From: Steinernema hermaphroditum
Taxonomy: Eukaryota; Nematoda; Chromadorea; Rhabditida; Steinernematidae
DNA length: 64,000 nt
Direction: 5' to 3'
NCBI GenBank assembly: GCA_030435675.1
Contig: CM059624.1
Coordinates: 13,168,769 to 13,232,768 of the forward strand
Every line of letters starts with the position of its first letter. Within the stretch, counting starts at the first letter, position 1. The notes under the pieces were generated by a model. The model was not told the origin of the DNA. It ran no database searches and was given only the letters and a program-made list of their open reading frames with translations. Shown here piece after piece: positions 1 through 12,489 of this stretch. The position numbers and the translations under genes are program-made.

Positions 1-60
1 GGTCAACATCGGTGTACAAAAATAACGCAGTTCTGCTCTGAACTGTACATAGTTCACTTC

Positions 61-400
61 CTCTTTCACCTGTTCATTTGTTGCTGTGCACACGACTTAC
101 ACGACTTTATTTCGTGAATCAAAGCACGACACCGAATAATAGACAAACAGAGGATGTCTCGTTGTAGCCGGCTTTATCCCTGGCGTGGCGCTTATGGCGA
201 ACCGGTTGGAGACGGCGCGCTTCATCCGGAAACTCCGGAGATGGCGACGGATCTTCTACTTCTCGGGGCGTTTGCGGCACAGAGGCAACTTCGGAGCTCG
301 CATCTGCTTCGGAGAAATGAGTCCGTGGTTCGGGGGGTTGCGTCTTCGCCGGTCTTGGTGTCCTCAGAGCGTCGGCGGCAACATATGTTACGGTGTATTA
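61..400 (-). repeat. SINE-like copy
   Basis: Matches the 10.9 kb and 27.5 kb copies. It starts with a tail (ACGACTTTATTTCGTGAATC) and a collapsed stem-loop, then the body through GGTGTCCTCAGAGCGTCGG. Its 5' end is truncated near 400. The overlapping ORFs are non-genic. Confidence 0.6.
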
Positions 401-2984
401 ACATTAAGAAAAGCAAAAACCTGTGGAAAGGTACTCTTTTTCAAATGAATCAAAAAATTTATATTCTTTAGCCATGTCGGCCGATCCTGACGTGAAATGT
501 TTATGTCATATGAGAGCATTTCTGCATTTGTTTCATTTCATGCCTACTCCAACAGAGTTACCGCTAGCCGAACCAAAAAAGAGCTCTCCATTCCGGGTTC
601 AATGAACTTCACCGTCTTCTCCTCTACCGGAATCAGCCTTAAGAGGATTTTTCTGTTTAAAAATACGGGTATGCCATGAAAAAAAGAAGAACAAAAATCA
701 ACCTGGGTGGTAAATTACTGCTATTAAGTTTGACTTTTAACTGACAGGATTGCTGATATCCAAGTGCAGTTGTAAAGTCGACATTTCGTTCTCTCATCAA
801 AAATATGACATCCAAGATGTCTTCGATGGGAAATTTGAAGGAAGTTCCAAGTTGCGCACACACGTGCAGAATTACTTGGCTACCAGCACAGTTCTGCAAC
901 GTAGCACAGAATACACTGTATACGCAAGGAACGCGGAAGCTTTCTACCGGACAACTGACGACAACCTTCTTACTGCTACCAGCTTATAGCGGTTATCTAA
1001 AAATACACGAAAATCACGGGGAATCATTATCGCCCTGCATCAATCTTGTCCCATTATCATAGAATCTGGGATTCTTGCACCATTATCGGCGCCGATTGCC
1101 TCGATGCAAGAGCCATCTCGCCGACTCGCACCAGTTTGTCTCGTGAAGCTCATCCTAAGTCCCCGATCCATACATTACCAGCCGGATCCACCATCCTCAT
1201 TTACCATTCTACTCCTTTCGTTCTCACTCGCATAAGCTAACCACCATCCAATAAAGGGATTACTATATCTATCTGTGTCGTCTAGGAGAGCGCCCCTCAG
1301 AGGGACTGACGATCACCACAAACCAGTGTGTGAGCCTTATAAACGCACCCGAAAACATAAGGACGGAAGTAGATTATCAGCAGATGAACAGGATTACATA
1401 GGATGTACTGAATAATCCTGTTTACTTAGTTAATAAATCTTTTGAGATGTAACTTAAAGTCATGTCCTGCTTGTTCATCTTCATAAGAAGAATCGGCCAT
1501 ATGTCCTGCTTGTTCATCTTCATAAGAAGAATCGGCTATAAGAATCGGCTGGTGTCAAAAATTTACAAACTACCCCATGGCCCTCTGAAAAGATGAAGTG
1601 CCCTCTTATCTCTTAAATGAGTTTAGACATATGCGCTGGCAGCTTGAAAATGGCATGCCGGTTCATCAAGCCTAACAAACGAAAAGATTACTTTGTGATA
1701 AGTATTCATGTTGCTAATGTCAAGTCTAGTATATTTTTATGGTTTTAAGGATCAAAGGAAAGGTCGTTATTAAATCGCCCAAAAATACAATTCCCAAACA
1801 AATTACCATCGATCTTCGTGGAGGTCGTCGAAGTGCTGTTGAAGCCGTCCATGCTGGTCGATGTGTTCGCGAAAATACAATCGTTTTCGCAGACGCGACA
1901 CCAAAGGCTCGGCACCATGCGAGGCTTCGTCGTAACGTGTGATTATGAGGACGACGGCGTCAGGCGCTCGTTCGCTTTCTGTTAACAAATGGGCACCTTG
2001 ATGGGTTGACGAATTGGAGAACGAGCGAATGCGACGGTGACGGATAGGATATCCGCTACATTAGATGGAGCGCGGGAATAAAACGCGTGAAGGAGGATCA
2101 GACGGGATGAGGCCCGGGTTGTTTTGGTTCGAGAATTGCGTGATCTCTAGTGCAAGGTGATGTTTGTGACGATGGCGGGGACAAAGATAGTTTGTCGCGC
2201 GACAGCGGCGGACGTGACTTTCTTTGAAGATGTCGCCAAAGATTGTGTGTACTATTAAAAATAAACAAGATGACGTTGAGCTTACGTAACAGATTGAACT
2301 GTTATTAAGAACTGTCCTATGCATAGATCATCTTGAACCTTCAACGTTATAGACCAGATTTATCGTCAGCGCCATTTTCAGTTTCTTTGTGCCGAGATAA
2401 GAAAAGAAGCTACGACTATGGTGAGACACGAGCCGACAACGAGCCCTCCGACAAAGAGAAACGTAAGAATGATGCTTTCATAGGCTCACTGATGCAGAGC
2501 TGACCTAGCTGACCTGCATTGATTGAACTGTTTTTAGAACGATCCTGGATATACGTGAGCCATCTTTCTATGAACCATTAACTGGTCTATAATCGTGCTA
2601 AAGGATACGTACGTGATAAGGCCTAATCAGCTGACAAAACGTATCCTTTGTTCACAAAACTTATGCTTTAATTTCCCAAAACGTTACACGTTACCGTTGA
2701 TCTACCAGTAACAGTACTGGTTTAATTAACACATTAACAAAAATGAAACTTTTAAGCATTAAACTGGAATCTAAACAAGAATTCCATGGAAATGAAAACA
2801 AAGAATGCAAAAATTATATGGAAAACCATAAACGTGAACCAATTTGACCGGACAAGGAGCTTATCCACATATTGACAATAGTTGTCTTTGTTCATTCGTC
2901 CTCAAATTCTGAAAACGTTACAAATCACCCACTAATATGCTGGTCTACCAGAGCAGGTTTAATTATCACAACGACAAAAACAAA
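401..2984. other. Non-coding, no gene recognised
   Basis: Apart from the 39-base duplication nothing is identifiable. 1800-2250 is somewhat GC-rich with short open frames on both strands (for example 1739-1942), but without splice sites or a recognisable product. Confidence 0.5.
1462..1539 (+). repeat. 39-base tandem duplication
   Basis: Two adjacent 39-base units starting ATGTCCTGCTTGTTCATCTT, differing at one base near the end, followed by a third partial AAGAATCGGCT. It is a simple recent tandem duplication. Confidence 0.85.
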
Positions 2985-3530
2985 AACGACAAAAAAAATC
3001 AGAAAACTCATGTCGCGGTAGCGAGCGGTCGGTCCCTCCGGCCGCTCTCTGAGCGTCGGGTTGGTCAGACAGCAAACCCTGTGGCAGTTGTGACTGTTCC
3101 GGCTTCCAGAGGGAATTGGGACACCCGGAAGCCGTAGTCCCACCACCGCTGACAACAAGATGTTCAACGCCAGAAATCCGACGCCCGACGCTGCGTCAGA
3201 TGTCATTCCGAAGGTCACCGACGCTCTGAGGACACCAATACTGAGGAAGACGCAACCCCCGAACCACGGACTCATCTCTCCGTAGCAGATGCGAGCTCAG
3301 AAGCCTCCTCTGACGCAGAAGCCTCCTCAAACGCCCCGAGAAGAAGAAGTTCGGCTGCCATTTCCGGAGTTTCGCCGATTCCCAGATGCCCCCTGAAGCG
3401 CGCCGTCTCCCACCGGTTCAACATCAAAGCCGCGCCAGGAATGAAGCCGTCTGTAAGTGATATCTTCTGTTGTCTATTAATCGGTGTCATGCAAGGCGTA
3501 ACGCCTTTGATTCATGAAGTAGAATCGTGA
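2985..3530 (+). repeat. SINE-like copy, near full length
   Basis: Sense copy closely related to 52730-53195. It starts at GTCGCGGTAGCGAGCGGTCGG-like sequence and ends with the stem-loop CAAGGCGTAACGCCTTTG and GATTCATGAAG near 3490-3520. Confidence 0.7.
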
Positions 3531-5180
3531 AATCATGAAACGACAAAAATTATGTTTAAACAGGAGTTTAAGAATGGCCAGCAAAAATTATGTATAAAAC
3601 CGTGAACGTGAACCAATTTGGCCATGCTGCTTTCATGTTGATAGCTAATGTGCATATTCAATGCGGTTTATTTATAAGACTGGCAAAAATAACGCTAGGA
3701 ATGGTATGTTATTGGGACGCTGGAAGATAACAAGCGAATCTCAAAATATGGAACCGGCTGCTCCGGATGAACACCCACTACACACATAATTACACTCCAG
3801 AAATTACACTCCGGAATAAACTCCAAAACTCATATTCTTCACTGAGTATGTATACCGTAAACGCTACAGATAGCCAGCGAAATCCACCCGAATGCTTCAT
3901 TCCACTTATGCTTCACACACGCGATTTAATTACCACAGAGTCAAAAATTTCAGGAAAAAAATAAAAAAGTCACACTAATGGATCACACATTCCTAAAAAA
4001 GTCACACTTTGCTAGGTTCGCCATCCGAATCACAGCGTTAGAACAAGATCAGGACCGCCCGATCACCCGCACCTCACAAAACGAACATACAGACGTGATT
4101 TAATTACCACACAGGCAAAAATTTAATTGAAAAATTAAAAAGTTACATTAATGGATACGGAACGGAGTGCTACCTAATACAAAGCCTGTTCCGCCAGCCG
4201 ATCCAGAAATGGGATTCCACTTCGTCTGCTGTGCTCCACCATCGCATTACTTACGGATAGATTTTCGAAGCCTGCATGCACTGACGGAACAGCTATTCAC
4301 GCAAAAATAACTTTTAAATAGTTAAAAGCAGGCGAAAAGGACTTTTGCTTATATGCCCAAATAAAAAATGTTCAACTTGAATTATGCCAGTAGCATTAAA
4401 ATTTCGATGCATCTGAAAGCTTACCAATTACGAGTAAAGACGCTCCCATGTTTGGAAATGATGTCGACTATAAGTTAGCAAAAATGTGCATTACTACGGG
4501 GCGTTCACGGCACAGAGGCGACTTCAGGGCACGCAGAGATGAGTTCGGAGCGATGAGTCCGTTCCGTCCAGGAGTTGCGTCTTCACTGATCCTTAGAGCG
4601 TCGGCGACCTTCGGGAGATGACGCATCTCACATCTCCGGGACAGTCACAACTGCCACGGGTGAGGGAGAGAACGAGTGAGGGACTGACCGCTTGCCACCG
4701 CGACACGAGTGAAAGTCGTTGTTCTTGAACATGCACAAAAATAAATGCATCATCCGGTCTTTGCTACGTGAATTCCTGTAACCATCACAGAAAAATAGCC
4801 AAAAATTGCGACTTAAGCGAACTTAAGCGACAATGGCGCAGTATGCCGAAGACTTGTCGACAATCTATGGTAAATCAAACTTTGGAATTGCTGACATGAC
4901 CGATTCAAACAACTATCAGATAACATATTAGCGATATATAAGGAAGCCGCACGGAAAAATTTCCGAAGCTTCAAGATTTCAAGCCGATCTGACACTGTGC
5001 CAAAAATTCCCTAAGACCCTAGTGGTAGAAAAGTAAGAGTGCATTATTGAGAGTTGAAAAGTCAACCGAAAACTCATCCGTCTGTCCACCGAAATCGCGT
5101 ACCATTCAGAAGAGAATAAACACGGCCATGTGGTGATCTTCGAAAGGCAAAGTTCTTTCTTATAAACAGACTCGTCCCAC
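3531..5180. other. AT-rich non-coding with short repeats
   Basis: Contains several copies of a phrase like GATTTAATTACCACA followed by CAAAAATTT (about 3920 and 4100), plus the SINE fragment at 4490. No gene is seen. Confidence 0.45.
4490..4725 (-). repeat. SINE-like fragment
   Basis: Partial copy of the body (GATGAGTCCGTTCCGTCCAG through GCGTCGGCGACCTTCGGGA), ending in GTGAGGGACTGACCGCTTGC. The stem-loop end is missing. Confidence 0.55.
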
Positions 5181-5375
5181 AGAGTTGCTCTTCCGGCTGC
5201 GGAGGCAATCAGCCGCCGAGCAGCGCTTGTCATCCTCGGTTCTCCGTGGAGATGAATGCGTAATTAGGCGACAATTGGCGCAATTGGGAAACGCAGAAAA
5301 AGCGCAGTGAGTAGGGCGAACGTTGTACGGGCGGGTGACGTGCCGGGAAGAGCATGCATAACCGAGAACGTGAAG
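5180..5375. promoter_or_regulatory. GC-rich repeat-poor island
   Basis: A sharp change in composition with a homeodomain core (GTAATTAGG), GGTGACGTG and no CAAAAAT. There are no coding frames with splice sites. Regulatory role is inference. Confidence 0.3.
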
Positions 5376-5389
5376 CGCAGCGCTTGAAG

Positions 5390-6560
5390 AAGCTAATTTA
5401 GAAGGGCCCTGGGTGGGAAGGTCTCACGGAGCGGAGAAAGGAGAAGATTCCGAACAGATTGAAAAAGTAGACCAAAGGAAAATGGATTTATAAACGTGAA
5501 ATCGTAGAGGAAAGGAACCCAGAGTGGAAGCGGTCGAGGAACCCAAAAATTTATATTTTTGTTTTTGAAAATAGAACCCGAAAACCACAACGAAATGCAC
5601 TAGTTGCTTTGCCTAGAATAGCGCACGTGTCCAATAGACGCGAGAGTTCAATATGGTGCAATTATTCCAATGAGTAGCAGTAAAAAAGCCGCTTTACACC
5701 TGTGTCTTTCTGAATCAAAGGCGCTGCACCGCGTAGCGCGTGGTGTCTTTTATTCCAACAAAAATAAACAAACGATCGAATTCTATTGATAGACTATTGA
5801 TGTAACTTTTAGGCCAAAGTGTAAGTTATAGTCAAAGTTTTTAAAGTGCGAGGCATTGCAGAAGGTCATTTACCGCGGTGTGGCGGAATCCAAATATAAA
5901 AAAAAAAACAGTCACACTATCCGCCGCGTATACCGGTATCCCTCCGAACGCTACTTCGGAGTGAATAACCCGAATAGAGCTGCTCATTTTCCGCGGTTTC
6001 GGATCCGCGTCTAATTGGAAAGGACTGCAAATGTGCGCCAGAGGCAACTGTTTGGATATCATCCGTATGGGGCTTCTTCCTTAATTGGTGTTGCACGAAG
6101 TAACCTATAAACAAAGCCCTAAACGACTGTGATTTGTGCAAAAATAAACAAATGATCGAATACTATTGCTGGAAATTTTAGGCCAAAACAGATGTGCAAA
6201 ATCGAAAGAATCAAATCAAACAATCAGTCAAAAGAATAATACCCATGGCTGCAAAGAAATCAAAGGGGCCCTGGGTGGGAAGGTCTCAGTGAGCGGAGAA
6301 AGAAGAAGATGGTGAACAGATTGGTGGCCTTGAAAACCGAACAGAATGTAGGTGAATCGAGGGAATGGAGTAGACCAAACGGGTGATCGCAAATGCAGAT
6401 GATGGAAATGATCCGGACAATTTCCATTTTTTTGACTTTTGCGTTCAGTATATAACCCGAAAACCTTAAGTCAAATGCACAGTGTTGCTTTGTCTGCAAC
6501 GTGTTCAATAGACGCCAGATTTGAATAAATTGATGTATAAATTGGTACTATTGATAGTAC
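5390..6560 (+). repeat. Segmental direct duplication, two diverged copies
   Basis: 5395-5660 and 6265-6530 share GGGCCCTGGGTGGGAAGGTC, GAACAGATTG, ACCCGAAAACC, and GTTGCTTTG followed by CCAATAGACG. A second shared block is at 5757-5820 and 6135-6190 (CAAAAATAAACAAA, GATCGAAT, TTTTAGGCCAAA). Confidence 0.65.
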
Positions 6561-6600
6561 TCTTTCTTTAATGGGATATTTATGGCTTAACGAGAATGGA

Positions 6601-7020
6601 GGATGCGAGATATGGGCGTTGACACAGACAGCGCAGCGGAAGCTTGCAGCCGGCCAGCGACGGATGGAACGCAGGGTCGTCGGTGTGAGACTCCGCGACA
6701 AGAAGAGCAACAACTGGTTGCGAGGAGTTACGAAGTTCACCGACGTCGTAAAAGCCGCAAAGAAGCGCAAATGGAACTACGCTTGGAAGCTCGCCAATGA
6801 ATCACTGGAAAAATGGTCGCGTCAACTGGAAGAATGGCGTCCACCAGTAACAAGACCACTCGGAAGGCCGCGGACAAGATGGCGAGATCACTTTGTGAAG
6901 AAACTCGGCACCACAAGATGGCAGCAGCGCGCCCGAGAAGAATTACGTCCAGAGTGGGCAAATAAAGGGGTGTGACACATTGTATCAATGTTGATTTCAC
7001 AAAATAAACCTGAAACTTGA
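6601..7020 (+). mobile_element. 5'-truncated LINE insertion, reverse transcriptase C-terminus
   Basis: The insert encodes the C-terminal end of an endonuclease/reverse-transcriptase polyprotein. It starts at GCEIWALTQTAQRKLAAGQR, then ERRVVGVRLRDKKSN and GRPRTRWRDHF, and stops at TGA 6973-6975. It then has a short 3' UTR with AATAAA. It is flanked by a perfect 12-base target-site duplication, AACGAGAATGGA, at 6589-6600 and 7021-7032. The open frame and perfect duplication point to a recent insertion cut short at its 5' end. Confidence 0.87.
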
Positions 7021-7032
7021 AACGAGAATGGA

Positions 7033-7430
7033 ACGATACAAAAACTGCAAAAATCTACGAGCTAAATTTAAGTTGGGTTGTTTCTTCGCGCACGCGCTGA
7101 AGAAGAACCTCCAAGCTGAAAAATCGCTTATCAAAAAAAGCGAGCAGGCCACAATGGCACTACAGTAACAGAATCAAGATTAAATGCAAGTAACGTAGTA
7201 CTGCCGACGCTTCACCTGTACTGTCACGATATACTGTGGTGTTGTCTTTGGCGTTACACGAAGTAGGAGACCTATAGAGAAGAGGACCCATGGCTGTAAA
7301 GTTCGGTTTCTATATGTTCTATTCGAGCTGGCCAGAAGGACACTATAGTCAAGATTTGATGCATTATCTAGAGAACCATGGTATAAAATTGGAACTACTG
7401 GCAAATCTTTGTGTAGATTCGCTAAGCGGT
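7033..7430. other. Non-coding, downstream of the membrane-protein gene
   Basis: Presumed 3' flank of the minus-strand gene ending at 7431. No AATAAA close to the stop was found. Confidence 0.35.
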
Positions 7431-7894
7431 TCAAGTTCCGTAAACAAAAATCCGAAGATCTGAAAGAATCGAACAACAAGCGCAAACCTACTTGAGAACG
7501 GGTAGTCCGGACTTGAGAGTGACGACGCTCCGCTGATTTTGATTTGAGGTAGAAGTGTCCTCTCTCGTATCACGGGAACTTCTGCAAAAGCAAAGAAATG
7601 TTTGAGTTAGAGTGCAGATCAAAAATGTGGATCTTTACCTCCATTTTGTGTAATTTTCACATCAATAATACATACCTGTGTATTGTCCCAAATACCGCTC
7701 GCGTTTCTTATCATCTCCATTGACCGGTTTCTTCAGCTGCCAGCAGTGTATAATACAGTACACGCATAGAACGCCTACAAGCGCGACAGAAATGCCGACG
7801 CAACCGATGAGCAGAATGTAGGCGGGCATCTTGGAAAACTGTTGGTCGATCTCACTGACGGCCGGCACGCTTCCCGAAGCTACATAGAGACAGT
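7431..7894 (-). CDS. Single-pass membrane protein, last three exons
   Basis: Exons on the minus strand: 7894-7676, 7581-7492, 7459-7431 (TGA). All junctions have GT/AG sites, and the phases agree (2 nt in, 1 out, 2 in / 1 out, 2 in). The first exon encodes a short outside segment (CLYVASGSVPAVSEIDQQF) and one hydrophobic helix (AYILLIGCVGISVALVGV and on). A Cys-rich boundary CVYCIIHCWQLKK follows, then a basic cytoplasmic tail. The tail holds a Ser/Pro-rich stretch (SGASSLSSPDYPFS) and ends LRIFVYGT. I do not recognise the family. The exon start needs one base from upstream; the exon at 25957-25873 supplies a G giving Asp-Cys and is the best candidate seen. Confidence 0.62.
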
Positions 7895-8079
7895 CTGAAA
7901 GCGGAAAACACGACTAATAAAGGGGTCGTAAACCGGGGAGTTAATTGAACGAACGGGGTTTATGACTTTTGTTTTGAAGTGAATGGAAAGGGGAGGTTAA
8001 TCAAATGGATACCGATGGATTATGGGCCTTTCCTTGCTTTTCTTGTAAATGTAAAAAAAGAACGCGATTGTGAAACAGA

Positions 8080-9050
8080 TCCATATCGGACGTCTCTTTC
8101 ATGACCTCTACTCCACTACTTGCAACATTAAAGCTTCGTATGACAGTTGTCTGGAGCAGAACTGTAGTGGTTCAAAACAGTGACAAGAAGCCAGGCACAA
8201 AAATAACGTAAAATCGAATATTAACATGTTATCCATATAATAAAAATATAAATAGGTGACGAATCAAAGAAATGCAAAAATAGGCTTTGCTGTTTGTTTG
8301 CTGTGACGAACAACGTGTTTTTCATGATCTGTCGGCTCCTTTGTAATCTTCACAAGATGAAAGGTTCTTCTGGAATGAAGATTTTTTACAACCCTACGGG
8401 TCGAAAGCAAAAATAAGTCAAAAGATAATAGTAACTTTTTATTCGAGTGTGGAAAGTGTAATGTTCGGAATAAAAGAGAGATTTATGTCAACGAATATAC
8501 TGTTTATGTCCGATTAATATTCCCGGATCAATGGCATCACTTCATACGCCTCATAATTGTACAAGAACGACAAGTATTCTAGTCGTTTGTTCTGTTCCTT
8601 CTTCGGTGGATTACACGACAGTCGAAGAAAAGACAATAATCCGATCAGTTTGCGTAGGCGTCGAAGAGCAAAATGGCAAAAATGGAAAGGCAAAAATAAT
8701 GGCAAAAATGGAAAGCGGGCACTGGTAATGTCTGCTAATGTCCAAAAATCATATTGAAACAGCTAAACTAGACCGTACAACTTCAAGTTGAGACTGTCGT
8801 ATCAATCACATCGAGCGTACGCCACCAATCGTATTCTTAGCATACCTTGAACTCTTGAACTAGATCGTTTGGACTGATTATCGGTCTTGGTGGATGTTGA
8901 AATCCAAAAATGCGATTGTTAGATAGATCCATTTCAAGCCTTTGTTTCATGATCTCTCTACTCCACCGTTTTGAAAATCAAAGCTCCTCATGACAGTTGT
9001 TTGGTGCAGAACTGTAGTGGGTCAAAGTACAAGTATTACACGCCGAAGAA
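8080..9050 (+). repeat. Direct repeat pair and short CAAAAAT cluster
   Basis: 8085-8195 and 8930-9030 are diverged copies (TTTCATGATCTCT, ATGACAGTTGT, GCAGAACTGTAGTGG). Between them, 8670-8710 has three GGCAAAAAT(G/A) units within 40 bases. Confidence 0.55.
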
Positions 9051-9054
9051 AGGA

Positions 9055-9135
9055 AAATCGAGGGTGATATGCGGTTTTCCGTTGTGCATTATGAGATATT
9101 TTGAATGGTGAATGCCGTTGAGTCAAGACTAGATT
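9055..9135 (+). repeat. SINE 3'-end fragment
   Basis: Only the last 80 bases: GGTGATATGCGGTTTTCC..., GCATTATGAGATAT and the stem-loop zone AATGCCGTTGAGTC. Same end as at 24735-24800 and 30435-30505. Confidence 0.55.
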
Positions 9136-10130
9136 AATGAATGAACTTAATGAATGATCCGCTGAAACAAACGAAAAAGATCAGATGCGTGAAGGTTGAA
9201 AGTTAAGCAAAAATGCAATAAGGAAGCAAAGATAAAAAATCTGAAAATCTAACATACTGCGGCTACATGCTTTCGTCATTGAAAGAAACACAGACCAGAA
9301 GCAAAAAATTCAAAAATACATTCAAGCATTTGCAAAAGAAATTGCAGCACAAGGAAGCAGTATTGTTTTCCGTCTTTGCGAACACGCTGAAGGGCATTAA
9401 TGAGTTCTTTATTGCGTCGCAAAAACAAGCGCTCGATATTAATGACGAAAAGAGATTTTTGGCGCGACGCTTCCTGGTAGCGGCAAGCTGCAGCCCAAAG
9501 GAAAACGGATGTATAAAAAGCAAGAGTGGAGAGGTGGGAGTATATTTGGAAAAATTCTGCTCTGTTTGTTCGATATACAAAAACGTCGATACACGTGCAA
9601 AGGACAGAGAGAATAATTTTCAAAAATTATGTAATGAAGAACGAATGAAAAATGCACCTTTATGCAGCATTTAGTGGAATGGTCTCACATGCGAGTCAAC
9701 AAAAATCATATGACCTAAAATCCTTCACTGTTTCGTTCTGTTTACAAGGGCTCAGAAAAAAATGGTTTACGGATTTTCAGATACTTGAATCATCTAGCAA
9801 CATCAGATCAAACCACATCAGGAAGACCAAAAATCACTTAAAATACGATCTTCAGATCAGTCACAACTCCCTATCAACTCTTATCAAAAGCAGGTGGCGA
9901 ACGTCGCTTGAAATAGGAGAGGAGCAAGCCTGAAGACGAAGAACAGTGTATCACGCTCATTTAACTGACTTGCACAAGGTCGAATGGCCGGATTCTTTAA
10001 GGTAATCAATGAAATGGCTCAATTGTGGGACTCCAATTCGTGGATACTCAAAATCACTCTTAGAGATGACAGAGATATTCGGATGGTGCGCTTACTGAGA
10101 TTAATTGTATATGCAAATTAACAAAGTTGT
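9136..10130. other. Non-coding
   Basis: An open frame at 9267-9674 (+) is Lys-rich with equally long frames opposite, and shows no splice sites. It is not annotated as a gene. Confidence 0.35.
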
Positions 10131-12400
10131 GCTATGAATTGTCTTAACTTCGTAAAAATGTATCAAAATCCAACTACTATGCGTTGCGCACAAAAATTAG
10201 CTAAAGTGAAACGATTGAACCTTATGGCACTGTATTCATAGTCTTCTGGACGTCTCCCGTTGGCGTTTCGAAATAAGTCTAGAAAACCATTTTCGTGAAC
10301 ACCTATACGAGATGAGACCGGAAAAGACAAGCGTAGCAGATATCGACCGGTTTTACGCTTTCCTCTAGATGCCTTTCTGTAGAAGTATCAAAAAGCAGAA
10401 TCTCTGGTTCGTGGAAAGATTGACTTCTACCCTCTTATTTTGTTCTAGCCAACAAAACAAATCTTAGCGCAACTTTCAAAAATAATGGTACTCCAATTCG
10501 TAGTGGATAGCCATTTTACACCTATAATAGTTGGGCACCAAAATTTTCTGAGGAATTGCTTTCATTTCCCCAAACTGCGGCGACAAAAATACTTTGACAG
10601 TCCACAAAAATGACCCAAAGCAAAAAGGCTGAATCCCATAGCATTGTATTGATGGTCTTCTGGGCGAGCTGAAATTTCGTCTACGCACAACATCAGCAAC
10701 AACGGACGGGACAGCGTATTCCGACGATTTACAAAAATGTGCATATCGTTGAAAGAAGCGTCGGAAATTATCATGTAAACACTAGTGTTGTGCAAATATG
10801 GTTATCTCTCTGTAAAGGATAATATGATATTCAGACTGATATTCAGGGAAAATTGAGTGCCGCTCCGGGCAGAAGTGTTCTGACCAGATTCCTCCTTTGT
10901 AACTAGTGAATACCGAACTCGATTACTCAACGGACTTTGACTTTATTCACGAGTCAAAGGCATTTCGTCTTGCATGACACCGAATAATAGACAAACAGAG
11001 GATGTCTCATTGCTGCAGACTTCATCCTTGGCGTAGCGGTGATGTGGAGCCGGTTGTAGACGGCGGGGCATTCACGGGGCATCTGCGAATCGGCAAAACT
11101 TCGGAAATGGCGGTGGAACATCTTCTTCGCGGGCGCTGGGACCACTGGGGTAGCTTCGGGGCTCGCATCTGCTTCGGAGAGATGAGTCCGTGTTCCGGGA
11201 GTTGCATATTCGGTGCTGATGGTGTCCTCAGGGCGTCGGCGACCTTCGGGATGCAACCAGCAACCAGTTCGACTTCGCATGAACAGCTACGATGTTTACA
11301 CGCAGTTGATACTCAACGGAGAGTGAACGAATATCTTACAAGTGTGTCTCAGAGCGAAGGAAACAGTTCTCCGATCTAGACCTGTTCCACAATCATAGTG
11401 ACAACGAGACAAAATCCGTATTGAATGACCAATTAGAATGGATTCGCAAACCAGCTAAGGATTGACTCGCATTACCGCAAAATTTATCAAAATCCGATAA
11501 TCAAAGTGGTTCATTACGCTTGCCCACAAAAATAAGGAAAAGTGAAATGGTTGAATCGTATGGCATTCTTGTTTTTTCGTCAAAGTACCACATCAACAAC
11601 GACGGACGGGATTGCGTTTTCCGATGATTTGCAAAAATGTACATCTCGTTTCCTATTCTCAACATTTTCTGATTGTATTCATAGTCTTCCAAGTTTCGCA
11701 TGTTTTAATATAGAAAAATATTAAAAAATTATCAGATGAGTGCTCTATATATTACGGTTCCTTCTTTGTATCGTAATACCGAGCGCGGAGAGCTTAACGG
11801 AAAGTGAAGGAATATCATTGCCATAATCAAGCGAACGGAAAGGACAAGCGAAACGTTGCAGGTATCGACCGGTGTTTTGCCAACAAAAAACGACATCTAG
11901 AGAGAAGTCTAGATGATCATTTTCACAACTTGAAAGCGTAATTCTGGTCGATATCTACTACTTTTTGTTTGTCCTTTCCGATTTCTAATAGAAGGTAAGC
12001 GTATTCACAAAAATTATCGGATAAGGACTAGTACTCTACAAATACGGTTATCTGTCTGCAAGAGATAGTATCGGGACCAATATTTTGAAAAAATTGAGTG
12101 ACCTCCAAGGGTGACAACCTCTCTGATGCTGTTCCTCCTTTGTAACTAGTGAATACCGAACTCCATCGCTCAACGGAGAGCAAACGAATACCATAGCGAT
12201 AATCAATATCATCTTCTATAATCTAAAACACAATCGGAAAATAGCCACAAACTCATCTTTGTAATATACGAATATTATGATGAGGACTGCAGAAATTGAG
12301 TGGCCTCCCGGGATCAGAAGTGTTCTGACTTCAAAGATCTTTTTAAGTATTCGACAGCTCTGATATGAACTACTCAGTTGAGTTCCCAAAAATGTCAACG
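10130..12400 (+). repeat. Cluster of diverged direct repeats
   Basis: At least three copies of a unit with ATCAAAATCC, then (G/C)CACAAAAAT, AAAGTGAAATGGTTGAAYC, CATAGTCTTCTGG and GACGGGA: near 10150, 10490-10740 and 11490-11640. The phrase TTCCTCCTTTGTAACTAGTG recurs at 10890 and 12130. A SINE interrupts it at 10925. Confidence 0.6.
10925..11275 (-). repeat. SINE-like copy
   Basis: Tail and stem-loop (AAAGGCATTTCGTCTTGCA) at the left, then the body as in the 1-400 copy. Inserted beside the 10-12 kb direct-repeat cluster. Confidence 0.65.
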
Positions 12401-12489
12401 GCCTCCTTTTTCTTCAAATCACATAACTTATGAAAATTAATGAATATTAAATTACACCCTATCACTTACTCCCGAAAAAAGTGTCAATG

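Noticed and set aside
154..471. Three overlapping open frames at the left edge
   Set aside because: By-products of the SINE-like copy at 61-400.
9267..9674. 135-codon plus-strand open frame with ATG
   Set aside because: Lys-rich from A-rich DNA, equally long frames on the other strand, and a CAAAAAT heptamer inside; no family resemblance.
10130..12400. CRISPR-like or satellite array
   Set aside because: Units are uneven in length, diverged and without spacers; the host is eukaryotic. It is a cluster of old direct repeats.
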